A stretch of 33,558 bases of DNA from Mycobacterium aquaticum (lineage in GTDB: Bacteria; Actinomycetota; Actinomycetes; Mycobacteriales; Mycobacteriaceae): NCBI RefSeq assembly GCF_002086485.1, contig NZ_MVHF01000068.1, positions 1 to 33,558 on the forward strand, read 5' to 3'. Within the stretch, counting starts at the first letter, position 1. Each line of letters opens with the position of its first letter. Positions 1 through 7,524 of this stretch are shown here, piece after piece. A program made the translations under genes and the position numbers. Below the pieces are notes generated by a model that saw only the letters and a program-made list of their open reading frames with translations, did no database searches and was not told the DNA's origin.

Positions 1-31
1 TCTAGTGCGCCATTAGAGGCCCAATGGTCGC

Positions 32-76
32 CTAGTAATGAATAGGTCGGGGGTTCGATTCCCCCAGGCGGCTCCA
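32..76 (+). tRNA. 3' half of a tRNA-Thr (fragment, possible att site)
   Basis: Positions 49-65 form a perfect T arm (GGGGG, loop TTCGATT, CCCCC). They are followed by a seven-base 3' acceptor strand AGGCGGC, discriminator T and an encoded CCA (74-76). Positions 32-38 read like a threonine anticodon loop (CTAGTAA), with the 3' anticodon strand and variable loop after it. The matching 5' acceptor strand GCCGCCT is not where position 1-7 would need it, and 27-31 does not pair with 39-43. The 5' half is therefore absent and this is not a working tRNA. Such 3' halves are typical duplications left at one end of an element that integrated into a tRNA gene; the intact tRNA and the element would lie to the left, outside the window. 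A decayed tRNA is the alternative. Confidence 0.7.
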
Positions 77-88
77 TCCGTGGTTCAT

Positions 89-562
89 TCACCTGTCAGG
101 CTCATCTCCGCCTCCGCCCACCGGTTTGTCCAAAAGTGCTGCGGTCAGGTCGATTTCGATGAGCTGCCCCGGGAATCCCAGCCGTGAAACGCCGAGGAGG
201 GTGCTCGCGGTGGTGAATGCCGCGGCGATGACCGAGCGGGTGAGCCGTCGCCACGCGGCGGCGAGAACTGCGGTGTCGTCGCTCACCACGTAGACCACGG
301 AGCGAACGACGTGACCCGGCTGGGCCCCCACAGCCGCCAATGCGATCGCCGCGTTGGACACCACCTGGTCGATTTGGCGGGCGATGTCACCGGCGCCGAC
401 CAGTGCGCCGGAGACATCGAGCGGGCACTGCCCCGCCAGAAAGGCGGTTCGCCCGGACTCGACGATCGTGATGTGGTGATAACCCGGTGGCTTGTGCAGT
501 TGGTCGGGGTTGATGCGAGTGATCCTCGGGGCCGGCGGAGGTGGGGAGCAATCGAGGTCCAT
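89..562 (-). CDS. RidA/YjgF-family protein
   Basis: This 157-residue protein has the YjgF/YER057c/UK114 fold pattern: a start resembling a hydrophobic strand with 'FLAGQCPLD' (residues 41-49), a central helix region 'ARQIDQVVSNAAIALAAVGA', 'VVYVVS' and the C-terminal 'SRLGFPGQLIEIDLTA'. R127 aligns with the arginine that binds the carboxylate of the imine/enamine substrate in active RidA deaminases, so deaminase-type activity is possible. It is somewhat longer than classic RidA (about 130 residues) because of a proline-rich N-terminus and a glycine-rich tail. The gene diverges from the tautomerase on the plus strand. The physiological substrate cannot be told from sequence; it may clear reactive enamines from amino-acid metabolism. 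Confidence 0.8.
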   Translation of the reverse strand: MDLDCSPPPPAPRITRINPDQLHKPPGYHHITIVESGRTAFLAGQCPLDVSGALVGAGDIARQIDQVVSNAAIALAAVGAQPGHVVRSVVYVVSDDTAVLAAAWRRLTRSVIAAAFTTASTLLGVSRLGFPGQLIEIDLTAALLDKPVGGGGDEPDR

Positions 563-646
563 GGCGCCCAGCCTGCTCCAACCGCAGGCCAGCGCACGTC
601 GAATATTCAGATGACGGCCGGCTCCGGGGTGTGTGACGATTCGCCG

Positions 647-1042
647 GTGCCGAGCTCACTGATCGAGGTCCGCAAGGGCTACACCGCCACCGAAGAGGTG
701 GCTCTCATCGATGCCGTGCATGCCGCGCTCGTCGCTGCCTTCCAGATTCCCGAGGAAGACAAGCACGTGCGGCTGGTTTGCCACGAGCCGCATCGGTTCG
801 CGTACTCACCGAAGCTCGCGAACCCGGATCTGTACACGCTCGTCACCATCGATTGCTTCGTGGGCCGCTCGGTGCAGGCCAAGCGCAATCTCTACGGCGA
901 GATCGTCAGTCGCTTGGGCGCCTTCGGAATTCCGGCCGACCACATCACGATCCTGCTGCGTGAGAGTGCGCTGGAGAACTGGGGTGTGCGGGGCGGTCAG
1001 GCGGCCTGTGACGTTGATCTGGGATTCGACATCAACGTCTGA
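647..1042 (+). CDS. Tautomerase-superfamily protein (MIF/4-OT-like)
   Basis: About 131 residues with the pattern of single-chain tautomerase proteins: 'LIEVRKGYT', a helix 'EEVALIDAVHAALVAAFQIPEEDKH', then the second beta-alpha-beta unit with 'ITILLRESALENWGVRGG' near the C-terminus. The GTG at 647 was chosen because it puts Pro directly after the initiator (Met-Pro-Ser-Ser). The superfamily uses an N-terminal Pro1 exposed by methionine removal as general base. An in-frame ATG at 611 would add 12 residues and bury that proline, so it is less likely. No strong Shine-Dalgarno is seen before either start. It is divergent from the RidA-like gene, and both suggest small-molecule enol/imine chemistry. 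The exact reaction is unknown. Confidence 0.75.
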   Translation: MPSSLIEVRKGYTATEEVALIDAVHAALVAAFQIPEEDKHVRLVCHEPHRFAYSPKLANPDLYTLVTIDCFVGRSVQAKRNLYGEIVSRLGAFGIPADHITILLRESALENWGVRGGQAACDVDLGFDINV

Positions 1043-1067
1043 GGCCGCAATCGGCTTACGGCACATG

Positions 1068-2372
1068 TCAGGCAGCGTCGAAGGTGACCAGGTCGATGCT
1101 GATCTGGCCTTCGATGATGCTCACGGTTCGCACCGGTGGTCCGGGTAGGGGTGGGGCGGTCGATCGGTAGACCGCTCCGGTGGGAGTCACGAATTCTGCG
1201 GTGTGTGTGCCGTTGGTGTCTTGTGTGGTGACTGACCAGCCGGGTGCTTCTTTGGTGTAGTTGCAGGCTTCGCAGGTGCCGAGTCCGTTGAGTGCGCTGG
1301 TTGGTCCGCCGGCGGCGTGCGGTTGGGCGTGGTCGTGGTGGCGGATGGGTGCGTTGCAGTAGGGGGTGCGGCATAGCTGGTCGCGCAGGTCGAGCAGGGT
1401 GGCCAGGCCTTTGGGGAAGAGTCGGGCCTGGGATTCCATCGCGACGAGCTGTCCGCTGCGGGGATGGCGGTAGAGGCGCCGCAGGGTGGCTTTCACCTCG
1501 GCGGTGGTGGCGGCGTCGGTGATGAGGGTGCGGGCGAACCCGGCGGGGATGGGTCCGTAGGTGCCGACCCAGGCGGGGGCGTCGTCGTCACCGGCCAATG
1601 TGGTGTCGGCCATGACCAGGTTCAGCTCGATCGGCACCGGCTGATCAGCCGGCCTGCCGGTCACGCGTTCGTAGACGGTGTCGGCCATGATCTGTCCGCG
1701 GGTGCGGTCGTCGAAGGTGGTGTCGGCGGCGTGTTTGGCTGACGCATAGAGTGCGACGCCTTGGTGGACCGGCAGCAGGATGGTCACGTACGTCATGGTG
1801 TCCGGGGCGGGCCTTATCGTCACACACCGGTCTTCGGCGGCCTTGGCGCAGCGTTGCACGACGGCGGCGACGTCGAGTTTGGCGGCGATCTTCTTGGCTT
1901 CGGCAGTGATGCGCGAATTGCCCCAACCCTGCAGGCGGGACACGTCCGCGCACATTTCGGCATCCAGTTGGCGTCGGTGTTCGACGCTGAGGCAGGCCGA
2001 TTCGCGCACGATCAGGCTGGCCCGCCATTCCGAGAGCGCGCCGCACTCCAAAGCGGCCAGGGTGTGGGGCATTTCGTGGACCAGGGCATGCGCGGTGCCC
2101 AGGTGGGTCCCGCCGCAGACGGGGGCGTCGTGGCGGGCCAGGGCTACTTCGGTGGCCAGGCCGCGGCCGCGTCGGCTGGCCGGCACGCCTGCAGCGGCTT
2201 CGGCGGCGCGGCGTTTGGCGGCCCATAGTGCGGTGGCGCGGGCTTGGGCGGCGGCCGCGGCGGATTTGAGTTGTTCGAAGGTTTCGACCTGGGCGCGCAG
2301 CTCAGCCTCGCTGGCCTGCGGATCGACTTCGAACAAACTTTCGAACACGCTACCGAGGCTACTCCCGGCCAC
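1068..2372 (-). CDS. DUF222 / HNH endonuclease domain protein (13E12-type)
   Basis: About 434 residues in the family of mycobacterial 13E12-repeat proteins. The N-terminal DUF222 part is alpha-helical and Ala/Arg-rich ('ATALWAAKRRAAEAAAG', 'LALARH'-like stretches). The C-terminal part has a complete HNH-type motif: 'CRTPYCNAPIRHHDH', then 'GGPTSALNGLGTCEACNYTKEAPGW', with two Cys pairs that could bind zinc and the conserved His-Asp-His and Asn. The GTG at 2372 is preferred over the far upstream start, which would run into the preceding membrane-protein gene. Only 13 nt separate the two genes, so they may be cotranscribed. These genes are repetitive in mycobacteria and linked to mobile DNA; cellular role unknown. 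The copy looks intact. Confidence 0.8.
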   Translation of the reverse strand: MAGSSLGSVFESLFEVDPQASEAELRAQVETFEQLKSAAAAAQARATALWAAKRRAAEAAAGVPASRRGRGLATEVALARHDAPVCGGTHLGTAHALVHEMPHTLAALECGALSEWRASLIVRESACLSVEHRRQLDAEMCADVSRLQGWGNSRITAEAKKIAAKLDVAAVVQRCAKAAEDRCVTIRPAPDTMTYVTILLPVHQGVALYASAKHAADTTFDDRTRGQIMADTVYERVTGRPADQPVPIELNLVMADTTLAGDDDAPAWVGTYGPIPAGFARTLITDAATTAEVKATLRRLYRHPRSGQLVAMESQARLFPKGLATLLDLRDQLCRTPYCNAPIRHHDHAQPHAAGGPTSALNGLGTCEACNYTKEAPGWSVTTQDTNGTHTAEFVTPTGAVYRSTAPPLPGPPVRTVSIIEGQISIDLVTFDAA

Positions 2373-2385
2373 CGACAAGTGAGGG

Positions 2386-4137
2386 CTACTTCGGCGCCAG
2401 GAATCCGACCGGCCCGGGGGAGATGCAGACCGACAGCGCAGCGGTGTTGGCCCGCACGAGAATTGCATCACCGGCACCGGGCAGGCGGACGAAGACGCGG
2501 TTGAGCCCGGGCCGCACGGGCACTTTGACCTCGGGGCCTTCGGGCAGGGACATCGTCAGTGAGCCATCGCTGTTGGCGAGGTAGTTGATCTCGGCGGTCC
2601 AATCCGCAGGCAGCAGTGGGCCGTCCAGTGGCATGCGCACGGGTGCGTCGGGCTGGACCAGGAAGCCGCAATGTGGCGCAGGGCCTTCGGCGATGCTGCG
2701 CACCCAGGTCACCAATGCGGGCAAGAGCTTGCCGGAGCGGTCGAACATGCGGAGTTCGGTTGTCGCCGAAGCGAATTCGGGGCGAGCGCGGACGAGGGCG
2801 AACATGTGACTGGCCAGGTTCTCCGGATAGGCCACCCGTTGCAGGATCAGCGGGTCGACCTCCTGGTCCAGCTGCGGTGCGGATGACGCCATCGCGAGCC
2901 CGGCCTGCGCGTTGGCCAGGTAAGCCGGCACCGGGCTGTCGCGCCAGACCCGCAGGAACGTCGCGGTCGAGTACAGGCTGCTGGCGACGAAAGCTGTTGC
3001 CACGCCGACGCCTACGGCCGTGCGGGCCCGCGAGGCGTCGAGCACGGGAGACTCCCGGTTGGGCGCACAGAAACCCACGGCCGCCAACAAGGCCAGCACC
3101 ACCACAAGGTCCGGCAGGTACCGCAGCGTCTGCGCGAGCTCGAGCGCGGTGAACCGCGACGAGCGCATCAGATAGATGGGTATCTGACAGGCGACCGCGT
3201 AGCCCAGGGCCACCACCAGCACCGGCCGGATCCGCCGCTTGCGCACCAGCACCACGGCCACCGCGGCGGTAAGAACGAGCCAGCCGAGCGCCATCACGGT
3301 GATCGCTGGCGTCGCCCACGGTGACGCGGGTGCCCAGCGCTGCCACGCCCACGGCCCGCCGGCCAGGCCCGGCACGATGCCGTGGGTGAACGACCGGCTC
3401 AGCAGATCCCACGTCATCGACAGGTCGAAGCTCCAGCGCTTCTGATTGACCACCAGCAGGTAGACGCCGACCCATGCGACGGTCAGCGCCAGGCACGCCG
3501 TCCACAGCCGAAATCCGCGCCGCCAGACATCCCGGGGCCCGAAGGTCGACGTCACATGCCCGAGGAGGGCGACGACGGCGAACGCGACGAAGGGGATCAC
3601 GGCGGACTTCTCGAAGAACAGCAGCCCGCCGAAGTAGACCAGCGTCCCGATCACCGTGTGCCGGGGGTTGCCGGTGCGCACCAGCAGGACTGCTTCACCA
3701 CACACCCAGGCCAACGCGGCCAGCATGGGAAGTGAGTTCAGCGCGGCGGCCCACCAGGCGAACCCTGGCACGCCCAGCGGCGTGAACAGCGCGAACGTCA
3801 ACGGCACCAGCAGCACCGGCCGCCAGCCGAGGATGACCCACAACGCCCGCAGCAGCGCCAGTGAGGCCAGGAGCTGCAGCACCACCAGGCTGATCGCGGG
3901 GAGTGTCCAGTTCAGCGGCGCCACCCGGGTGATCACGCCGGAGACCAGGAACGCGCCCGGCATCACATGGCCGTCGTGATCGTCGAAAAGGTAGCCGGGG
4001 GAGAGCAGGTTCTGGGTGCCGGCGCGGCCGACCAGGATGAGGTCGTCCCAGTAGAAATAGCCACCGAAGGCCAGTACGCCGCGGACCACGAGCTGCGCCA
4101 CGATCAGTGCGGCTGCGGTGCGCGCGACCCAGTTCAC
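2386..4137 (-). CDS. Large polytopic membrane protein, Rv3635-like
   Basis: About 583 residues. The first 400 or so hold roughly ten hydrophobic segments, beginning 'VARTAAALIVAQLVVRGVL'. An early acidic loop 'FYWDDLILVGRAG' resembles the Asp-containing first periplasmic loop of GT-C glycosyltransferases. The last 180 residues look soluble and extracytoplasmic. Position (divergent from galE1), size and topology match M. tuberculosis Rv3635, a conserved membrane protein without a firm function. The GTG at 4137 was chosen because the longer open frame runs antisense through galE1, and because a -10 box (TACAGT) lies 8 nt before this GTG. A lipid-linked-sugar glycosyltransferase of the cell envelope is a reasonable inference, not shown. 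Confidence 0.75.
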   Translation of the reverse strand: MNWVARTAAALIVAQLVVRGVLAFGGYFYWDDLILVGRAGTQNLLSPGYLFDDHDGHVMPGAFLVSGVITRVAPLNWTLPAISLVVLQLLASLALLRALWVILGWRPVLLVPLTFALFTPLGVPGFAWWAAALNSLPMLAALAWVCGEAVLLVRTGNPRHTVIGTLVYFGGLLFFEKSAVIPFVAFAVVALLGHVTSTFGPRDVWRRGFRLWTACLALTVAWVGVYLLVVNQKRWSFDLSMTWDLLSRSFTHGIVPGLAGGPWAWQRWAPASPWATPAITVMALGWLVLTAAVAVVLVRKRRIRPVLVVALGYAVACQIPIYLMRSSRFTALELAQTLRYLPDLVVVLALLAAVGFCAPNRESPVLDASRARTAVGVGVATAFVASSLYSTATFLRVWRDSPVPAYLANAQAGLAMASSAPQLDQEVDPLILQRVAYPENLASHMFALVRARPEFASATTELRMFDRSGKLLPALVTWVRSIAEGPAPHCGFLVQPDAPVRMPLDGPLLPADWTAEINYLANSDGSLTMSLPEGPEVKVPVRPGLNRVFVRLPGAGDAILVRANTAALSVCISPGPVGFLAPK

Positions 4138-4161
4138 TCTTGCCGACTGTACGGTGTCATC
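4138..4161. promoter_or_regulatory. Bidirectional leaderless promoter between Rv3635-like gene and galE1
   Basis: The two divergent GTG codons are only 24 bp apart. On the plus strand TACGGT (4150-4155) sits 6 nt before the galE1 GTG. On the minus strand TACAGT (complement of 4146-4151) sits 8 nt before the other GTG. The two -10 boxes share the central TA (4150-4151) in a near-symmetric ACTGTACGGT. Spacing suits leaderless transcripts, so one short element probably drives both genes. Confidence 0.65.
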
Positions 4162-5121
4162 GTGCGAACACTGGTGACGGGCGCTGCGGGCTTTATCGGA
4201 TCGACGCTGGTGGACCGGCTGCTGACCGACGGCCACAGCGTCGTCGGTCTCGATGATCTGAGCAGCGGACGGGTCGAGAACCTGCAGGGTGCGGAGACCA
4301 GCGACGACTTCGAATTCGTGAAGGCCGACATCGTCGACGCCGATCTGGTCGCGCTGCTGGCCGAGTTCCAGCCGGAGGTGGTTTTCCACCTGGCCGCGCA
4401 GATCTCGGTGAAACGGTCGGTCGACGATCCGCAGCTCGACTCGACGGTCAACGTGGTCGGCACCGTCCGGCTCGCCGAGGCCGCCCGCAAGGCGCGGGTC
4501 CGCAAGGTGGTGCACACGTCGTCGGGCGGTTCGATCTATGGCACCCCGCCGACGTACCCCACCAGTGAGGAGATTCCGACGAACCCGGCCTCGCCGTATG
4601 CGGCGAGCAAGGTGGCCGGCGAGGTGTACCTCAACACCTTCCGCAATCTCTACAACCTGGACTGTTCGCACATCGCGCCGGCCAACGTCTACGGCCCGCG
4701 GCAGGATCCCCATGGTGAGGCGGGCGTGGTGGCGATCTTCGCGCAGGCCATGCTGGCAGGCCGTCCCACCAAGATCTTCGGTGACGGCACTGACACGCGT
4801 GACTACGTGTACGTCGACGATGTGGTCGACGCCTTCGTCCGGGCATCCGGCGTCGACGGCGGTGGTTTGCGGTTCAACGTCGGCACGGGCATCGAGACCT
4901 CGACGCGGCAGCTCCATACCGTGATCGCGAAAGCCGTCGGTGTGCCCGACGAGCCGGAGATGCATCCGCCGCGGTTGGGCGACCTGCGCCGCTCCAAGCT
5001 CGACATCGCCCGCGCGAAGAGTGTGCTCGGGTGGGAGCCCCAGGTTGAGCTGGCCACCGGGGTGGAGCGGACCGTCGACTATTTCCGGGTTCGGCAGAAC
5101 GAGTCCACAAAAAGATTGTGA
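4162..5121 (+). CDS. galE1: UDP-glucose 4-epimerase-like NAD-dependent epimerase
   Basis: This 319-residue extended short-chain dehydrogenase has the NAD-binding motif TGAAGFIG (residues 6-13), an early acidic residue pair 'LDDLSSGR', and the catalytic Tyr146/Lys150 pair in 'SPYAASK', with 'HTSSGGSIYG' supplying the active-site Ser. The C-terminal 'NVYGPRQDPHGEAGVVAIFAQ' and 'FGDGTDTRDYVYVDDVVDAF' are typical sugar-nucleotide epimerase segments. The sequence closely resembles M. tuberculosis GalE1 (Rv3634c) as remembered, and it has the same divergent neighbour. It interconverts UDP-glucose and UDP-galactose, supplying galactose for the wall galactan. The start is the GTG at 4162 with a -10 box 6 nt upstream, so the mRNA is probably leaderless. 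Its stop codon overlaps the palindromic operator of the next gene. Confidence 0.9.
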   Translation: MRTLVTGAAGFIGSTLVDRLLTDGHSVVGLDDLSSGRVENLQGAETSDDFEFVKADIVDADLVALLAEFQPEVVFHLAAQISVKRSVDDPQLDSTVNVVGTVRLAEAARKARVRKVVHTSSGGSIYGTPPTYPTSEEIPTNPASPYAASKVAGEVYLNTFRNLYNLDCSHIAPANVYGPRQDPHGEAGVVAIFAQAMLAGRPTKIFGDGTDTRDYVYVDDVVDAFVRASGVDGGGLRFNVGTGIETSTRQLHTVIAKAVGVPDEPEMHPPRLGDLRRSKLDIARAKSVLGWEPQVELATGVERTVDYFRVRQNESTKRL

Positions 5122-5129
5122 GCGCTCAC
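5118..5129. promoter_or_regulatory. Palindromic operator, probable TetR site
   Basis: GTGAGCGCTCAC is a perfect 12-bp palindrome overlapping the galE1 stop codon. It lies 10-21 bp upstream of a probable -10 box (TAGCGT, 5139-5144) for the amidohydrolase gene, so a bound repressor would cover the -35 region. The likely ligand-responsive regulator is the TetR protein encoded at 6937-7524. No second copy was noticed in the window. Confidence 0.6.
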
Positions 5130-5138
5130 TTTCTAAGC

Positions 5139-5144
5139 TAGCGT
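5139..5144 (+). promoter_or_regulatory. -10 box of the amidohydrolase-TetR operon
   Basis: TAGCGT fits the mycobacterial TANNNT -10 pattern and is 6 nt upstream of the ATG at 5151, the spacing expected for a leaderless transcript. There is no Shine-Dalgarno sequence before this ATG, in agreement. TAAGCT at 5134-5139 is an alternative hexamer. Confidence 0.45.
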
Positions 5145-5150
5145 GACGTC

Positions 5151-6935
5151 ATGTCCTACGACGTCATCGTTCGCAACGGTCTGTGGTTCGACGGCACGGG
5201 CGCGCCCCCGCAGGTCCGCACGCTGGGCATCCGCGACGGCATCGTCGCGACGGTCTCGGTGAAGCCGCTCGACGAGACGGGTTGTCCCGACGTGATCGAC
5301 GCGGCCGGTAAGTGGGTCGTACCCGGCTTCATCGACGTGCACACGCACTACGACGCCGAGGTCCTGCTCGACCCGGGCCTGCGCGAATCGGTGCGGCACG
5401 GGGTCACGACGGTGCTGCTGGGCATGTGCTCGCTCTCGACCGTCTACGCGGACACCGAGGACGCCGCCGACCTGTTCAGCCGTGTCGAGGCGGTGCCGCG
5501 CAAGTTCGTCCTCGGTGCGCTGGAGCAGCACCGCACGTGGACGAATCCTGCCGAGTACATCGACGCCCTCGATGACCTGCCACTGGGCCCCAACATCGCG
5601 TCCATGCTGGGGCATTCCGATCTGCGGGCCTCGGTGCTGGGCTTGGACCGCGCCACCACCCGGAACGTCACCCCGACCGATGCCGAGCTCGAGGCCATGG
5701 CGACCAAGCTCGACGAGGCGCTCGCCGCGGGCATGCTCGGCATGTCGGGGATGGACGCCGCGATCGACAAGCTCGACGGCGACCGGTTCCGGTCTCGTGC
5801 GCTGCCCTCGACCTTCGCCACCTGGCGGGAACGCCGCAGGCTCATCAAGGTGCTGCGCAAGCGCGGCCGGGTACTGCAGAGCGCGCCCAATGTCGCCAAG
5901 GCGCAGGAGGCACTGAACTTCTTCCTGGAGAGCAGCAGCTGGTTCGGCCGCCGTCGCGGCGTGCGGGTGAGCCTGCTGGTCTCGGCCGACGCCAAGTCTT
6001 CGCCGGGCGCAGTGCACGTGCTCGGGCCGGGGACGCGGCTGCTCAACCGGATCCTGGACGCCAAGGTGCGGTTCCAGCATCTGCCGGTGCCGTTCGTGCT
6101 GTATTCGGACGGAATCGATCTGCCGGTGTTCGAGGAGTTCGGTGCAGGCACCGCTGCCCTGCACCTGCGTGACCAGCTGGACCGCAACAAGTTGCTGGCC
6201 GACCCGGAGTACCGCCGCCGCTTCCGCAGGTCGTTCGACCGCCGCAAGCTCGGTCCGACGTTGTGGCACCGCGACTTCCACGACGCGACCATCGTCGAAT
6301 GCCCTGACAAGACGCTGATCGGCAAGTCGTTCGGGCAGATCGCCGACGAGCGGGGCATCCATCCGCTCGACGCGTTCCTCGATGTGCTCGTCGAGAACGG
6401 CGAGCGCAATGTCCGGTGGACCACCATCGTGGCCAACGCCCGGCCCAAGCAGCTCGACAAGCTGGCCAAGGAGCCGTCGGTGCACATGGGTTTCTCGGAT
6501 GCCGGTGCGCACCTGCGCAACATGGCGTTCTACAACTACCCGCTGCGGCTGCTCAAGCGGGTGCGTGACGCGCAGCTGGCGGGCCGCCCGTTCCTCACCA
6601 CGACGCACGCGGTGCACCGGCTGACCTCCGAGGTGGCCGACTGGTTCGGTGTCGACGCGGGCACCCTGCGGCAAGGTGAGCGTGCCGACTTCGTGGTGAT
6701 CGACCCGGCCGGGCTGGGCGACCAGGTCGACGAATACCACGAGGAGTCGGTGCCGTTCTACGGCGGCCTGAGCCGGATGGTGAACCGCAACGACGACGCT
6801 GTCGTCGCAACGGCGGTGGGCGGTGCCGTGGTGTACCGCAACGGGCAGTTCCGTGACGGCTATGGCGCCACCGTCAAGTCCGGTCGTTACCTGCGCGCCC
6901 GCGGCGCCGAACGGCCTGTGGCACAAGCAGTTTGA
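5151..6935 (+). CDS. Amidohydrolase, N-acyl-D-amino-acid deacylase family
   Basis: This 594-residue protein is a metal-dependent amidohydrolase of the D-aminoacylase/dihydroorotase type. It begins with the small beta-sandwich ('YDVIVRNGLWFDGTGAPP'), followed by the metal-binding 'PGFIDVHTHYD' with H64 and H66. The late 'HMGFSDAGAHLRNM' carries the Asp expected at the end of the barrel. The C-terminal 'GTLRQGERADFVVIDPAGLGDQ' returns to the beta-sandwich. It should hydrolyse an amide, N-acyl or cyclic amide bond; the substrate is not evident. It is followed after one base by a TetR gene (stop TGA 6933-6935, ATG 6937), so the two are translationally coupled. The upstream palindrome suggests induction by substrate. 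The pair stands where M. tuberculosis has Rv3633, so it is lineage-specific. Confidence 0.85.
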   Translation: MSYDVIVRNGLWFDGTGAPPQVRTLGIRDGIVATVSVKPLDETGCPDVIDAAGKWVVPGFIDVHTHYDAEVLLDPGLRESVRHGVTTVLLGMCSLSTVYADTEDAADLFSRVEAVPRKFVLGALEQHRTWTNPAEYIDALDDLPLGPNIASMLGHSDLRASVLGLDRATTRNVTPTDAELEAMATKLDEALAAGMLGMSGMDAAIDKLDGDRFRSRALPSTFATWRERRRLIKVLRKRGRVLQSAPNVAKAQEALNFFLESSSWFGRRRGVRVSLLVSADAKSSPGAVHVLGPGTRLLNRILDAKVRFQHLPVPFVLYSDGIDLPVFEEFGAGTAALHLRDQLDRNKLLADPEYRRRFRRSFDRRKLGPTLWHRDFHDATIVECPDKTLIGKSFGQIADERGIHPLDAFLDVLVENGERNVRWTTIVANARPKQLDKLAKEPSVHMGFSDAGAHLRNMAFYNYPLRLLKRVRDAQLAGRPFLTTTHAVHRLTSEVADWFGVDAGTLRQGERADFVVIDPAGLGDQVDEYHEESVPFYGGLSRMVNRNDDAVVATAVGGAVVYRNGQFRDGYGATVKSGRYLRARGAERPVAQAV

Positions 6936-6936
6936 G

Positions 6937-7524
6937 ATGGCGAGAACCCAGCAGCAACGTCGTGAGGAGACCGTTGCCCGGCTGCTCGACGCCGGCATCG
7001 ACACCATCGTCGAGGTGGGCTACGCACGCGCGTCGGCTTCGGTGATCGCGCGGCGCGCCAAGGTCTCCGACGGCGCGCTGTTCCGGCACTTCCCGACCAT
7101 GAGCGACTTCATGGCGGCCACGGCCCATGAGGTGGCGCGTCGTCAGTTGGAGCTGGGCAGCAAGCTCGTCGCGCAGATCCCGGCCGAACAGCCGCCGCTA
7201 CACGCGGTGCTGACCATCCTGCGGGACATCGCCGGCAGCGACATGAACACCGTGTGGCACGAGCTCATGGTGGCCGCCCGCACCGACGAAAAGCTGCGGG
7301 GCACACTGCAAACCGTGCTGGCCGAGTACGTCGAGAACATCTACGAAACCGCCAAGAGCGCCCCTGGCGCCGAGCAGATTCCCGAGGACGCGTTGGCCGT
7401 GGTGCTCGCTGTCGTGCTCAACACCTTCGACGGTGCGGCCATAGTGCGCCGGGTGCTGCCGCAGCCCGAGCTCGAGGAGGCGCGGATCGATCTCTTGGCG
7501 GAGCTGTTCAGTCGTCCTCGGTAG
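6937..7524 (+). CDS. TetR/AcrR-family transcriptional regulator
   Basis: About 195 residues. The N-terminal helix-turn-helix is clear: 'RREETVARLLDAGIDTIVEVGYARASASVIARRAKVSDGALFRHFPTMSDF' is the usual TetR DNA-binding pattern, ending with the 'alfrHF' recognition helix. The C-terminal part is a variable helical ligand domain. The ATG at 6937 starts one base after the amidohydrolase stop, so the regulator is made from the same mRNA and very likely represses it through the GTGAGCGCTCAC palindrome. The last 17 bp overlap the 3' end of the convergent DUF2304 gene. The inducer is unknown, perhaps the amidohydrolase substrate. Confidence 0.85.
   Translation: MARTQQQRREETVARLLDAGIDTIVEVGYARASASVIARRAKVSDGALFRHFPTMSDFMAATAHEVARRQLELGSKLVAQIPAEQPPLHAVLTILRDIAGSDMNTVWHELMVAARTDEKLRGTLQTVLAEYVENIYETAKSAPGAEQIPEDALAVVLAVVLNTFDGAAIVRRVLPQPELEEARIDLLAELFSRPR

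Noticed and set aside
1..76. A complete tRNA gene
   Set aside because: Neither the 5' acceptor strand, the D arm nor the 5' anticodon strand can be found at the needed spacing.
4138..4965. N-terminal extension of the Rv3635-like frame
   Set aside because: It lies antisense to galE1, and the membrane protein starts naturally at GTG 4137 with a -10 box upstream.
5114..5133. Likeness of the palindrome region to the ideal lac operator
   Set aside because: GTGAGCGCTCAC coincides with the centre of the symmetric lac operator, but there is no LacI-family gene nearby and a TetR gene is in the operon, so the likeness is taken as chance.
5133..7007. 624-codon minus-strand frame opposite the amidohydrolase
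   Set aside because: It is low-complexity antisense sequence with no motif, while the plus strand carries a complete amidohydrolase with metal ligands.
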